Counted from the stretch's first letter, positions 35,719 to 45,035 are shown. The stretch is 64,000 nucleotides of DNA from Thermoguttaceae bacterium (GCA_017937485.1 JAGBDN010000090.1:1-64000); one strand, 5' to 3'. Notes: generated by a model from the letters alone, not told the origin. Program-made: numbers and translations.

Positions 35719-36095
35719 AGGCGCGGCTTTGCGCCGGTTCGCGAATTGCCAACGGACGCAAACGGCGTTCGGACGCGAGCGCTTGGGTTCTTTTCGCCAA
35801 TCTCGGCGCTTGCCTTAAAGAAAAGGACGTCGACGGCAAAACCGCCGGATTTTCGTCGTTCGCGACGTTTTTAGAAACGCGTTTCGCCGATCAAGCGGAA
35901 TTTGACGGCGCCGCGGCGAACTTTCGGACGGCGGTTCCTTCTTTTAGTCCGAGCAAACGCGACGTTTGCCGTCTTCTCCCGGCGACTTTGCCCGTTTGAC
36001 GCGACGCGCCGGAACGCGCCGACGTCGCGCTCGTCGTCGAACGGCTTTTGGAGTCCGGCGTTTGCCAAGGGCGCGACGTTTACACGCTCGTTTGA
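35719..36095 (+). pseudogene. Decayed 3' part of the LOTUS-like gene
   Basis: Right after the TAA at 35716, the same frame still resembles the start of a third domain (VRELPTDANGVRTRA). From 35778 the -1 frame carries on with AWVLFANLGACLKEKDVDGK and FSSFATFLETRFADQAEF, clearly parallel to the first two domains. That frame runs to a TGA at 35997 and, read through, to RADVALVVERLLESGVC and a TGA at 36093. One nonsense codon, one frameshift and a second nonsense codon therefore separate the live part from its former C-terminus. Confidence 0.7.
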
Positions 36096-36471
36096 CGGCG
36101 CGTTTGGGCGGCGAAAACCGGCTCGACGACCGAGAATAACGAGCGTCCGTCTTTATTGCTTCGCGCTTTTTCAAAAATCTTGTCGAATTTTACGTCTATT
36201 TTTTCCGTCGGCGCGTATATCTAACGACCGTTGAATTAAGCGGCGGAAATTTTTAAAAGAAAAAAGAAATTGAAAAAAAATGTTAAAATAGGGGACTTGA
36301 CGCCGCTATGAATCTTGTATAATAAAATCGATAACGGTTTTTATATCGAAAAAGCGCGCACGATTTCGAAAACGGGCATTCGAAACGAACGATCGTTTTA
36401 AGGGGAACATAATAAACGAATAGCGCGCGAAAGTTTGCGGAAGTTTATTAAAAGAAAAAGGAAAAAGACAA
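36096..36471. other. Intergenic region and leader of the vWA gene
   Basis: AT-richer than its surroundings. It contains a promoter at 36297-36323 and a leader of about 145 nt; no gene is seen. Confidence 0.5.
36297..36323 (+). promoter_or_regulatory. Promoter of the vWA protein gene
   Basis: TTGACG (36297-36302), a short 15-bp spacer and a perfect TATAAT (36318-36323). Confidence 0.6.
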
Positions 36472-38457
36472 ATGAATCGGATTTTGTGCTACGGGCTTAG
36501 CGTCGTTTTGGCGCTCGGCGCCGCGGTCGTCTCGGCGCAAGAAGAAAGCGCGACGAGCGAAGCGTTGCAACTGACCCCGAAAAAAACGACGACGTTGCTC
36601 GACCGCGACGGCGACCGTTACCAAGTTCAACTGCAAGTCCCGGGTCGCGACGGCGATTCGCGCCGCGACGAAGTGATCGTGATGGTCGACGGTTCGTACT
36701 CCGGCGACCAAGAATGGCCGGATATGCGCAACGCCATTTTGGAAATCGGTAAAACGGTTCTCGACGGCGAAGGAAACACGACCTTGACGTTGATGGCGTT
36801 CGGTATGGGCGATAATATCGTCTTGTCGAACGTCGCCGATATGGAAGAACTCGAAGCGACTCTGCCGGACTTGCCGGGCGGTCTCCTTTACGGTCGTTCT
36901 TCGACGAACTGCGAAGCCGGTTTCACGGGCGTCGCGGAATATATCGACGCCAATCCGGAAATTCGCGCCGCGCACGTGATTTACATCACCGACGGTCGAA
37001 TCAACACCGACGAAACCCCGCGCGATTTCTACGATTGGAAGAAAAACAGCACGCGTTTCGGCGCCGTTACGGTCGCGATGGTCGCTTTGGAAGAAGCGAT
37101 CGTTTACGGCGAAAACCTTCCGCCCGCCTTCTTTGAAGTTTTCGGCGAGAAAGCGGTTTCGACGGAAGAAGAACTCAACGCGTTCTTCGCCGAACTTACG
37201 GACGAACAAGCGCTCGCCTTCGCCGACGCCGTTTGGGCGGACGTCTACGAAAGCGCCGGCTTGACCCCGGGCGAACTCTATCCGGTTTCGGACGCCGAAC
37301 GCGCGTTCGTCGCTTACGATAAAAACAACGGTTATTACGTTCAAGACGCTTTCTATTATTCGACTTACGGCAGCCAATACGTTAAGTATCCGAATTGCTG
37401 GACTCGCACGCCGCAAGCCGCGACCGAATTGGCCGCCCACGAACGCGTCGCCGCCCTTCATATGATCGACACCGACGCCGCGTCCGCTTGGATGAACCCG
37501 GCTACGAGCGACGATTCGAGCAAAAACGTCGTCGGCGACAACGTTACGTTCACGCCCGTCTCCAGCGTCGCGAACCTTACCGCCGAAATTGACGCCGTCT
37601 TGACCGACCTTTCGACCGTTCCGTTCAGCGACGTCGTCGTTACCGACTATATGAGCAAATGGGTTACGCTCGACCAAGACACCCTTAGCGTCGTCGACGT
37701 TACGGCGGACAAAGTCGTTTGGAACGCCGTCGACGGTTGGATCGACGGCGCCGTTGTTTTGCCCGAAGGCATTGAAGGGCGTCCGGCTCCGGTCGTCGTT
37801 GAATTGGTCGATCCGGCCGATTACGCGAACGGCGGCGAAGAAGTCGTCGGCAATACCTCCGGCGATATTTACAAACTGACCTGGACGGTCAAACAAGGCC
37901 CGATGGGTCGCGCGGACAACTTCCGTCTCCAATACGAAGTCGTCGTCGACTCGGCGGAAAAAGGCTTCCAATACGGCGCGCAACACCCGGCCAACGGCGC
38001 GACTTACGTCGAATACGTCGACGAAAAAGGCGAAACTCAAACCGAAACGATCGTCGTTCCGACCGTCGACGCCGAATGCAAAGACTACGTCGTCGACTTG
38101 ACGTTCAAATCCGGTTCCGCGTCGCATATTTGCTACCTCCGCGTCGACGCCGACGGCAACGTCGAATACTTGGCGAAGGAAGATTTTGGCGGCGGCGATA
38201 CCGGTTCGATGATTCTCGTCGAAAAAGATTGGGTTTCCGCGGTCTTTATCAAACAAGCGCAATCCGGGATGCTCTGGGTTTCGGAAGAAGTCGACGAAGA
38301 AACGACGGCGAAACTTCTCGACGCCGTTATTAAAAACGACAAAGCCTATAAAGGTTGCGACGCGATCGCTTTCGGTCTTGGCGACCACGAATTGACCTAC
38401 GCTATCGGCAACGGTAAAAAAGCCAAGACGAAGACCGTCGTTTACTCCTTCCAATGA
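36472..38457 (+). CDS. Secreted von Willebrand A-domain protein
   Basis: A 661-residue exported protein. The signal peptide (residues 1-22, cut after VVSA) is followed by a vWA domain: the MIDAS motif is D73-G-S75-Y-S77 in VMVDGSYSGD, with a later YITDGRIN segment and an insertion of about 60 residues. The rest (about residues 290-661) is beta-rich, including a SAEKGFQYG/TETIVVPTVD part that resembles Ig-like modules of surface adhesins. No transmembrane anchor or sortase signal is seen at the C-terminus. It probably binds a metal-dependent ligand at the cell surface. Codon use contains more A and T than its neighbours, as in highly expressed or acquired genes. AAGGAAAAAG precedes the ATG. 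Confidence 0.75.
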   Translation: MNRILCYGLSVVLALGAAVVSAQEESATSEALQLTPKKTTTLLDRDGDRYQVQLQVPGRDGDSRRDEVIVMVDGSYSGDQEWPDMRNAILEIGKTVLDGEGNTTLTLMAFGMGDNIVLSNVADMEELEATLPDLPGGLLYGRSSTNCEAGFTGVAEYIDANPEIRAAHVIYITDGRINTDETPRDFYDWKKNSTRFGAVTVAMVALEEAIVYGENLPPAFFEVFGEKAVSTEEELNAFFAELTDEQALAFADAVWADVYESAGLTPGELYPVSDAERAFVAYDKNNGYYVQDAFYYSTYGSQYVKYPNCWTRTPQAATELAAHERVAALHMIDTDAASAWMNPATSDDSSKNVVGDNVTFTPVSSVANLTAEIDAVLTDLSTVPFSDVVVTDYMSKWVTLDQDTLSVVDVTADKVVWNAVDGWIDGAVVLPEGIEGRPAPVVVELVDPADYANGGEEVVGNTSGDIYKLTWTVKQGPMGRADNFRLQYEVVVDSAEKGFQYGAQHPANGATYVEYVDEKGETQTETIVVPTVDAECKDYVVDLTFKSGSASHICYLRVDADGNVEYLAKEDFGGGDTGSMILVEKDWVSAVFIKQAQSGMLWVSEEVDEETTAKLLDAVIKNDKAYKGCDAIAFGLGDHELTYAIGNGKKAKTKTVVYSFQ

Positions 38458-38572
38458 TTGGGGTTGAGCGAAGGAAGAGCGGCGCGAACGCAAATTTGCG
38501 CGCTTTCCTTCGAAACCGACGTTGAATCGTCAAGCGCCGCCGCGTTTTCTTAACGGACGCGGCGGTCGAGCG

Positions 38573-38606
38573 AACGCCGTCTCCGTTTGGGGCGGCGTTT
38601 TCTTTT
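38573..38606 (+). terminator. Intrinsic terminator downstream of the vWA gene
   Basis: AACGCCG pairs with CGGCGTT around a 13-nt loop, then TTTCTTTT. Two further GC-rich hairpins (38468-38515 and 38535-38565) lie between it and the stop codon. Confidence 0.65.
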
Positions 38607-38806
38607 GCTTTGCCGCGAACGTTCTCTTGACGGGACGGCGGCTTTTCTCTTGCGTTTTTCCCGCAAATTCGTTAAAGTTTAACTCGGCGAGCGTCGGGCG
38701 CGTTCGGCGTCGCTTCGTTTCGAGCGTTTTACTATCTTGGGCCCGAAACGGCGAAACAACGCGACAAGCGGAGCGCGGCGGTTCGAATCGCGTCGCGAAA
38801 ACTTAA

Positions 38807-39712
38807 ATGAAACTCGAATATCGAACGGCGACGGTCGACGACGGCGCGGAAATCGCTTACGTCGACGTCGGAGAAGGGCGGTTCCTCTTTTATATCGACG
38901 GGTTCGGCGGCTCCGTCGCGACGGCGAACGGGATTATCGAACGCTTTAACGGTTGCGGTTCGTTCCGAACGGTCGCTTTCGACCAGCGCGGGTACGGACG
39001 GTCGCCCTTTTCGCCCGATTTCGGCGTCGAACGCTCCGCCGCCGACCTGCGCGCGCTGATCGAAAGCCTCGACGCCCGCGACGTTTGCCTTGTCGGGTAC
39101 TCGATGGGCGGCTCCGTTCTCTTTTCTTACCTCGAACAATTCGGAACCGACCGCGTCGCGAAGGCCGTTTTTGTCGATACTTGCCCCAAACTCCTCAACG
39201 ACGACGCTTGGCGGCTCGGCTATTGCCAAGGACGTTATTTCGCCGACGATTACGAACGCGATATGCAAATTTTGCTCGACGATCCGCCGCTCTTCAAGAC
39301 GACGTTTTTCGCCCGTTGCGAAGTCGCGTCGAACCCCGACGACCCGCCGACTTGGCCGGAACCGTTCGACCGCGACGCTTGGTTGGCGAAAGCCGTCGAG
39401 ATTACCGGCGTCCGCGAATCGCTCGCGAAACGGGTCTTTTTCGCTCCTATCCCGCCGGAGCGCGCCGCCGTCGACCGCCGCTATTGGGAGTCGATGACGA
39501 CCGCCGACTTCCGCGCTTCGCTTCCAAAAATCGACGTTCCGACCCTCGTCCTGCACGCCGACCCGGGCTCCCTTTACCGCGTCGAGACGGCGGAGTATAT
39601 CGCGGCGCAAATTCCCGGCGCCAAGCGAATCGCGCTCGCCGACGCGACGCACGTCTTCCCGGCGAAACGCTCCGACGAGTTCGTCGCCGCCGTCGCCGAG
39701 TTCTGCCGTTGA
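38807..39712 (+). CDS. Alpha/beta-hydrolase
   Basis: A 301-residue cytoplasmic alpha/beta-hydrolase. GYSMGG (residues 97-102) is the nucleophile elbow with S99; FDQRGYGRS is the oxyanion-strand region; VLHADPGSLYRVE and ADATHVFPA supply the predicted catalytic Asp and His. The family covers esterases, haloperoxidases and lactonases, and the substrate cannot be told. No Shine-Dalgarno is evident. The ATG is preferred because the first strand (MKLEYRTATVDDGAEIAYVD) begins there. Confidence 0.8.
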   Translation: MKLEYRTATVDDGAEIAYVDVGEGRFLFYIDGFGGSVATANGIIERFNGCGSFRTVAFDQRGYGRSPFSPDFGVERSAADLRALIESLDARDVCLVGYSMGGSVLFSYLEQFGTDRVAKAVFVDTCPKLLNDDAWRLGYCQGRYFADDYERDMQILLDDPPLFKTTFFARCEVASNPDDPPTWPEPFDRDAWLAKAVEITGVRESLAKRVFFAPIPPERAAVDRRYWESMTTADFRASLPKIDVPTLVLHADPGSLYRVETAEYIAAQIPGAKRIALADATHVFPAKRSDEFVAAVAEFCR

Positions 39713-39779
39713 GCGCGGCGCCCTTTCGGCGATAAATAAGGGAAAATCGGCGAAAAATTCGGGAAACGCGGCCCGCGCC

Positions 39780-39807
39780 TTGAGTTTTTTGTCGGAAAAG
39801 TTATAAT
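39780..39807 (+). promoter_or_regulatory. Promoter of the cyclophilin gene
   Basis: TTGAGT (39780-39785), 16 bp, TATAAT (39802-39807); the leader is about 130 nt. Confidence 0.65.
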
Positions 39808-39941
39808 GAATACAACGCGCCGCGACGTTTGAAAACGCCGACGGGGCCCGGCGTTGCGAACGGACTCTTTTTCAAACGAGAAAGCCGAGTCGCGCCGAAA
39901 ATGAAATTTTGTCCGAAATAACGATGATAAGGAACGCCTCA

Positions 39942-40379
39942 ATGAAAAAAATCGCGACGATCGAAACGGAACGCGGAACGATCAAAATCGAACTCTTCGC
40001 CGACAAAGCCCCGAAAACCGTCGCCAACTTCGAAAACTTGGCGAACGACGGCTTTTACAACGGCCTGATCTTCCACCGCGTCATCGCCGACTTTATGATT
40101 CAAGGCGGCGACCCGACCGGCACCGGTTGCGGCGGCCCCGGCTATCAATTTGAAGACGAATTCCACCCCGACCTCCGCCACGACGGCCCGGGCGTCCTCT
40201 CGATGGCGAACGCCGGCCCGAACACGAACGGTTCGCAATTCTTCATCACGCACGTTCCTTGCCCTTGGCTCGACGGCCATCACTCCGTTTTCGGCAAGGT
40301 CTTCGAAGGGCAAGACGTCGTCAACGCGGTGCGTCAAGGCGACAAAATGACCTCCGTTAAGGTCGAAATTGTCGACTAA
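39942..40379 (+). CDS. Cyclophilin-type peptidyl-prolyl isomerase
   Basis: A 145-residue cytoplasmic cyclophilin. [14 protein letters not shown] holds the catalytic Arg, and [20 protein letters not shown] and the N-terminal [15 protein letters not shown] complete the fold. It isomerises Xaa-Pro bonds during folding. The length is that of minimal bacterial members without a signal peptide. The ATG at 39942 is chosen because AAGGAA lies 7 nt upstream; an upstream in-frame start at 39909 adds residues with no similarity. Confidence 0.92.
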   Translation: MKKIATIETERGTIKIELFADKAPKTVANFENLANDGFYNGLIFHRVIADFMIQGGDPTGTGCGGPGYQFEDEFHPDLRHDGPGVLSMANAGPNTNGSQFFITHVPCPWLDGHHSVFGKVFEGQDVVNAVRQGDKMTSVKVEIVD

Positions 40380-40583
40380 AACCCAAAATCGGGCGACAAA
40401 AACGCGGTTGGTCGGAAAACGGCGAATCGCGTAAAAAAAAGCGACGAAACCGCGCCGTTTGCGTAAAATAAAGGAAAAACGCGAGCGGCGCGGCGTCGGC
40501 GTTTAACGGCGTTGGAAAAAATAAGGAAGAAGCCGCGGCGAAAGTCGGGCGACGCGGCGGTTTAGGCAAAACGAAAGGACGCG

Positions 40584-41192
40584 ATGAACGAAATCTCCTT
40601 TGAGGAAGCGTTTCGACGCTTGGAAACGATCGTATCGACGCTCGAAAGCGGACGCGGCGAGTTGGAAGAATCCCTCGCGCAGTACGAAGAGGGGATTCGG
40701 CTCCTGCGCCGTTGCCGTCAAATTCTCGACGGAGCGGAGCGCCGCGTCGAAATTTTAAAAGGCGTCGACGAAAACGGCGCGCCGATTCTCGAACAAGCGG
40801 ACGAAAACGCGCTTCGGTCGCAAACGGACGTCGCCGGACGCCAAACGCCTCCCGCGACGGCGGCGAAGTCGGGCGTTCGAACGGCGGCGAAACCGGAAAC
40901 GGCGGCTGCGTCCGGAAGCGGGAACCTTCCCGAATCGACGGCGCAAGAACCGGCGGCGCGCTCGACTCGGACGACGACGGCGCAAGAAGCGGCTCCGCGG
41001 TCGACCCGAACGACGACGGCGCGGCGAACGACGGGCGCGACTCCGGTTCCGGCGTCGGAAAATTCGGCGCAACCGGAACCGGCGGCGAGTCCGGCGCGAA
41101 CCCGAACGACGACTCGGCGAACTTCCGAACCGCCGAAACGTCCGGAACCGCCGCGCGGTCGGAGCTTTTTCGACGACGCGCCGCCCTTTTGA
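40584..41192 (+). CDS. xseB: Exodeoxyribonuclease VII small subunit with long low-complexity tail
   Basis: A 202-residue protein. Residues 5-60 are the conserved XseB helical hairpin (SFEEAFRRLETIVSTLESG, LEESLAQYEEGIRLLRRCRQ). XseB joins XseA to form the single-strand exonuclease. Normal XseB is 60-85 residues. Here about 130 more are added, mostly Ala, Thr, Arg and Pro with repeats such as TTAQEAAPRSTRTTTA, probably unstructured. AAAGGA precedes the ATG. It heads the xseB-ispA-dxs cluster seen in many bacteria; xseA is not in the window. Confidence 0.88.
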   Translation: MNEISFEEAFRRLETIVSTLESGRGELEESLAQYEEGIRLLRRCRQILDGAERRVEILKGVDENGAPILEQADENALRSQTDVAGRQTPPATAAKSGVRTAAKPETAAASGSGNLPESTAQEPAARSTRTTTAQEAAPRSTRTTTARRTTGATPVPASENSAQPEPAASPARTRTTTRRTSEPPKRPEPPRGRSFFDDAPPF

Positions 41193-41336
41193 ACGGGGCT
41201 TAAAAACGGTAAAACCTGTAAAAAACGTAATGTCGAGGCGGTAAAATCGGCAAAAACGACAAAGTTGGCTTGGCTTGACGGGGAAAACGCCCCGCGCCGG
41301 GACGACTCGCGAACCGACGACGAACGAGAGGCAAAA

Positions 41337-42452
41337 ATGACGACCGAACGACGAGAAAAAACGACGCCGACGGAGTATTTGGCGGCATTGCGGCGCGAAA
41401 TCGACGCGGCGCTCGACGCGTTTTCGCGTTTCGACGACGATTCGCCGAAACGGTTGACCGACGCGGCGCGTTATTCGCTTCTCGCGCCCGGGAAGCGGTT
41501 GCGTCCGGCGTTGGCGTTGATCGCGGCGGAGCTTTGCGGCGGCGGTCGGGAAGCGGCGATTCCGGCGGCGGTCGCGGTCGAGGCGATTCACTCTTATTCG
41601 TTGATACACGACGACTTGCCGGCGATGGATAACGACGACTTGCGCCGCGGTCGGCCGACGTGTTGGCGGCGTTTCGACGAAGCGACCGCGATTTTGGCCG
41701 GCGACGCGCTCCAAGCGTTCGCGTTCGAAGCGTTGGCGAAAAGCCCGGTCGAGCCGAGCCGCGTCGTTCGTTGCGTCGCCGAGTTGGCGCGAGCGGCGGG
41801 GCCGAGCGGAATGGTCGGCGGGCAGGCGGACGACGTTCTTTGGTCGGCGATTTCGTCGGCGTCGCCGGGCGTTTCCGACTTGGTCGCGTCCGTTTTGAAG
41901 ACGGCGTTTTCCGACGCCGGAGACGCGCTCGACGGCGCGAAGGGCGGCGGCGAAGATAACGGAAACGCCGAAAAAACGGCGCTCGACGACTCGGTTCGCG
42001 ACGCGACGGCGGCGTTTTTGCGCAAAATTCACCGGCGCAAGACCGGGGCGATGATTCGCGTTTCGCTCCGCTTGGGCGCGCTGATCGCCGGAGCGTCGGA
42101 GGCGACGCTGAATCGGCTCGACCTTTTTGGGCGTTATTGGGGGCAAGCGTTCCAAATTTCGGACGACCTTCTCGACGCGGTCGGCGACGAAGCGGCGCTC
42201 GGGAAGCGCGTTCAAAAGGACGCCGAGGCCGGAAAGTTGACGTATATCGCCCTATTTGGCGTCGACGGAACCCGGCGGCTCCTCGCCGAATGCGTCGAAA
42301 AGGCAAAATTGTCGCTGAAACCGGAATTTGTCGCGGAATTGGACGGCGGAATCGGCGGAACCGGCGCGACCGGGCCGACGTTCGCGGTCGACTCGGCGGC
42401 TTGGAACGCGCTGAATTATCTCGCCGATTACGTCGCGGAGCGAGACCGATGA
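41337..42452 (+). CDS. ispA: Short-chain isoprenyl diphosphate synthase (farnesyl/geranylgeranyl)
   Basis: A 371-residue trans-isoprenyl synthase. YSLLAPGKRLRP, the first Asp-rich motif DDLPAMD (92-98), GGQ, KTG and the second motif QISDDLLD are present. It condenses IPP with allylic diphosphates. An extra segment of about 45 residues, rich in Gly, Asp and Asn, sits between the GGQ and KTG motifs. The start at 41337 follows GAGAGG; the open frame reaches 41265 without similarity. Its stop overlaps the dxs start (ATGA), so the two are translationally coupled. Confidence 0.92.
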   Translation: MTTERREKTTPTEYLAALRREIDAALDAFSRFDDDSPKRLTDAARYSLLAPGKRLRPALALIAAELCGGGREAAIPAAVAVEAIHSYSLIHDDLPAMDNDDLRRGRPTCWRRFDEATAILAGDALQAFAFEALAKSPVEPSRVVRCVAELARAAGPSGMVGGQADDVLWSAISSASPGVSDLVASVLKTAFSDAGDALDGAKGGGEDNGNAEKTALDDSVRDATAAFLRKIHRRKTGAMIRVSLRLGALIAGASEATLNRLDLFGRYWGQAFQISDDLLDAVGDEAALGKRVQKDAEAGKLTYIALFGVDGTRRLLAECVEKAKLSLKPEFVAELDGGIGGTGATGPTFAVDSAAWNALNYLADYVAERDR

Positions 42453-44692
42453 CGAACGAAAAAGAGAATGAAAAACGGGCGCCGTTTGAATCGCGACCAA
42501 AGGTCGAACCGACGTTGTTGCGCGAGTTGCGTTCGGCGGAGACGCTCAAGTCGATGACGCTCGACGAGTTGAAGCGTTTGGCGACGGAGATTCGCTCGAC
42601 GATTTGCGACTTGGCGGAGCGGCGCGGCGTTCACTTCGCGTCGAATTTGGGCGTCGTCGAGTTGGCGATCGCGCTCCATTCGACCTTCGACTTCCGGCGC
42701 GACCGGCTCGTTTGGGACGTCGGGCACCAATGTTACCCGCACAAACTCCTCACCGGGCGTTTCGCCGAATTTAGCGGAATCCGAACGCGCGGCGGACTTT
42801 CCGGCTATCCCGACCCGGACGAAAGCGAATACGACCTTTTCCGCACCGGACACGCGGGTTGCAGCGTCGGCACGGCGCTTGGTCTCGCTCGCGGCGACGA
42901 GTTGGCGGCGCGTTTGAACGGCGGCGAAACGGCGTCGGAAGCGGAAAAATCCGGAGAATCGGAAAAAACGGACGCGCCGCGTTACTCGGTCGCGGTCGTC
43001 GGCGACGGCGCGTTGGCCGGCGGCCCGATTTTTGAAGCGCTGAATCACGCGGGCGGGTTGCGTCAAAAGATGCTCGTCGTTTTGAACGACAACAAAATGT
43101 CGATTTGCCAACGCGTCGGCGGGCTCGGGCGTTCGCTCGACAAAATGCGGACGGCGCCGACGTATCTTGGCGCGCGGACGGCGTTTCGGCAGTTTGTCGA
43201 GAAAACGCCGAGCGCTTACCGCTTTCTGACGCGTCTTCGCGACGCGGCGAAAGCCGGGCTCGTCGGCGGAATGCTCTTCGAAGATTTCGGGTTCCGATAC
43301 GTCGGCCCGATCGACGGGCACGACCTCGCGACGTTGCGAAAGTACCTCGAACGGATTAAAACGATCGACGAGCCGGTCTTGTTGCACGTCTTGACCGAGA
43401 AGGGGCGCGGGTATCGACCGGCCGAAATCGACCCGGCGCATTTTCACGCGACGAGTCCGGAACAGGCGCTCAACGCCGAAAGCGTCGTGTTGCTCGACCA
43501 ATGGGCGGACGACGAGCTGAAAACGTCGAAAAGTCGGCGCGCGACGAATCCGAAAAAAGCCCGGGCGAACGCGCTCGACGCCGCGATCGCCGACGCGCCG
43601 GACGCCGCGCGAGTCGTCGATTTGCTCGACGCGGCGAACGACGGGAAGGAACGTTCCTTCACCGACTGGGCCCGTTGCGCGATTTATCGAGCGATGAAGC
43701 GCGACCCGCGCGTTTGCGTCGTCGTCGCCGCGATGACGCAGGGGAATATGCTCGAAGCGGCGCGGGCGGAGTTTCCGGAGCGCTTTTTCGACGTCGGCAT
43801 CTGCGAAGCGCACGCGGTTAACTTCGCCGCCGGCCTCGCCAAAGCCGGAATGCGGCCTATCGTCGATATTTACAGCGGATTCCTACAACGCGCTTACGAT
43901 CATTTGTTCCAAGAGGCGTCGCTGCAAAACTTGCCGATTATTTTTGCGCTCGACCGCGCCGGGCTGGTCGGCGCGGACGGCCCGACGCATCACGGCGTTT
44001 TCGATTTGAGTTATATGCGGCCTTTTCCGAATATAACGACGATAGCGCCGGGCGACGCTTGCGATATGGCGCGGGCGTTCGAGTTCGCGTTGACGCTCGA
44101 CGGCCCGACGGCGATACGTTACCCGAAAACGAAGGCGGCGCGGATTCGCCGCGAGGTCGCGCCGTTCGAACTTGGGCGAGCGGAGGTTTTGCGCGACGGA
44201 GCCGACGGCGCGTTCGTCGTTTGCGGCGGCGGAATTTTGAAAACGGCGCTCGATTTGGCGGAGGATTTCGCGCGCGGCGCCGTTCCGGGACGTCCGGTTC
44301 TCGACGTCGGCGTCGTCAACGCGCGGTTTGCAAAGCCGCTCGACCGCGACCGCGTTTTGCGGCCGCTTCGGGAAGGGATTCCGACCGTCGCCGTCGAGGA
44401 AAACGCGTTGATCGGCGGTTTTACGTCGGCGGTTTTAGAGGCGGCGAACGACGAGGGGCTCGACGCGCGGTTTTTGTTGCGAAAAGGCGTTCCGGACGCG
44501 TTTATCCGTTGCGGTTCTCGGGACGAGCAGCTCGCCGACGCCGGGCTCGACCGCGCCGGACTCTTGGCGGCGTTCGACGAGATTCGGGCTCGCGTCGCGC
44601 GCTTGACCGGAGCGGAAAGCGCCGCGCAAGGAGCGCGAGAGACGGAAAACGACGGCGTTATCGTTAAAATCGATAAAGTCGGGGCGCGTTGA
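42449..44692 (+). CDS. dxs: 1-deoxy-D-xylulose-5-phosphate synthase
   Basis: A 747-residue thiamine-diphosphate enzyme that joins pyruvate and glyceraldehyde-3-phosphate in the first step of the MEP isoprenoid pathway. GVHFASNLGVVELAIALH, WDVGHQCYPHKLLTGR, the ThDP/Mg site VVGDGALAGG...ALNHAG, and the second-half motifs FDVGICEAHAVNFAAGLA and GADGPTHHGVFD identify it. It is longer than the usual 620-640 residues because of an acidic insertion near residues 155-175 and a linker of about 70 residues near 350-400. The start overlaps the ispA stop, and a terminator follows at 44764. Confidence 0.95.
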   Translation: MTNEKENEKRAPFESRPKVEPTLLRELRSAETLKSMTLDELKRLATEIRSTICDLAERRGVHFASNLGVVELAIALHSTFDFRRDRLVWDVGHQCYPHKLLTGRFAEFSGIRTRGGLSGYPDPDESEYDLFRTGHAGCSVGTALGLARGDELAARLNGGETASEAEKSGESEKTDAPRYSVAVVGDGALAGGPIFEALNHAGGLRQKMLVVLNDNKMSICQRVGGLGRSLDKMRTAPTYLGARTAFRQFVEKTPSAYRFLTRLRDAAKAGLVGGMLFEDFGFRYVGPIDGHDLATLRKYLERIKTIDEPVLLHVLTEKGRGYRPAEIDPAHFHATSPEQALNAESVVLLDQWADDELKTSKSRRATNPKKARANALDAAIADAPDAARVVDLLDAANDGKERSFTDWARCAIYRAMKRDPRVCVVVAAMTQGNMLEAARAEFPERFFDVGICEAHAVNFAAGLAKAGMRPIVDIYSGFLQRAYDHLFQEASLQNLPIIFALDRAGLVGADGPTHHGVFDLSYMRPFPNITTIAPGDACDMARAFEFALTLDGPTAIRYPKTKAARIRREVAPFELGRAEVLRDGADGAFVVCGGGILKTALDLAEDFARGAVPGRPVLDVGVVNARFAKPLDRDRVLRPLREGIPTVAVEENALIGGFTSAVLEAANDEGLDARFLLRKGVPDAFIRCGSRDEQLADAGLDRAGLLAAFDEIRARVARLTGAESAAQGARETENDGVIVKIDKVGAR

Positions 44693-44763
44693 GCGTTCCT
44701 TAGCGTCGAGCGTCGCGAACGGGCGACCGAAGCGCGAAAATGAAAAGAAAGCGAAAACGCGAA

Positions 44764-44798
44764 AACGACGGCGCGTCGAAAGACGTTCCGTCGTTTTT
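44764..44798 (+). terminator. Intrinsic terminator of the xseB-ispA-dxs cluster
   Basis: AACGACGG pairs with CCGTCGTT around a 16-nt loop, followed by TTTTT and a second T run at 44802. Confidence 0.75.
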
Positions 44799-44880
44799 GG
44801 CGTTTTTGCGGCGCAACCGAGCGCGCTCGACGGGAAATTAACGTTAAAATTTAGCGAATCTAACGAATTTAGCGCCCGTT

Positions 44881-45035
44881 GTTTCCGCCGAACGTCGTCG
44901 TTTTGACCGTTGTTTGCTCGTCGTTTCCGCCGAACGTCGCCGTTTTGACCGTCGTCCGCTCGTCGTTTCCGCCGAACGTCGTCGTTTTACCCGTCGTCCG
45001 CCGTCGTTTCCGCCGAACGCGTTCGTTTTCCGTCG
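44881..45035. repeat. 42-bp tandem repeat, nearly four units
   Basis: Units start at 44881, 44923, 44965 and 45006 with the core GTTTCCGCCGAACGTCG and then CGTTTTGACCGTCGTCCGC; the last is cut short. It lies between convergent dxs and the transglutaminase gene. Confidence 0.85.

Noticed and set aside
36448..38493. A 681-codon open frame opposite the vWA gene
   Set aside because: Antisense artefact; the plus strand has a signal peptide, MIDAS motif, promoter and ribosome site.
38760..38800. tRNA-like T-arm sequence GGTTCGAATCGC
   Set aside because: No acceptor stem, anticodon arm or D arm could be paired around it.
44881..45035. CRISPR-like array
   Set aside because: The units are contiguous 42-bp copies with no unique spacers, and no cas genes are present. 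The other tandem arrays fail in the same way.
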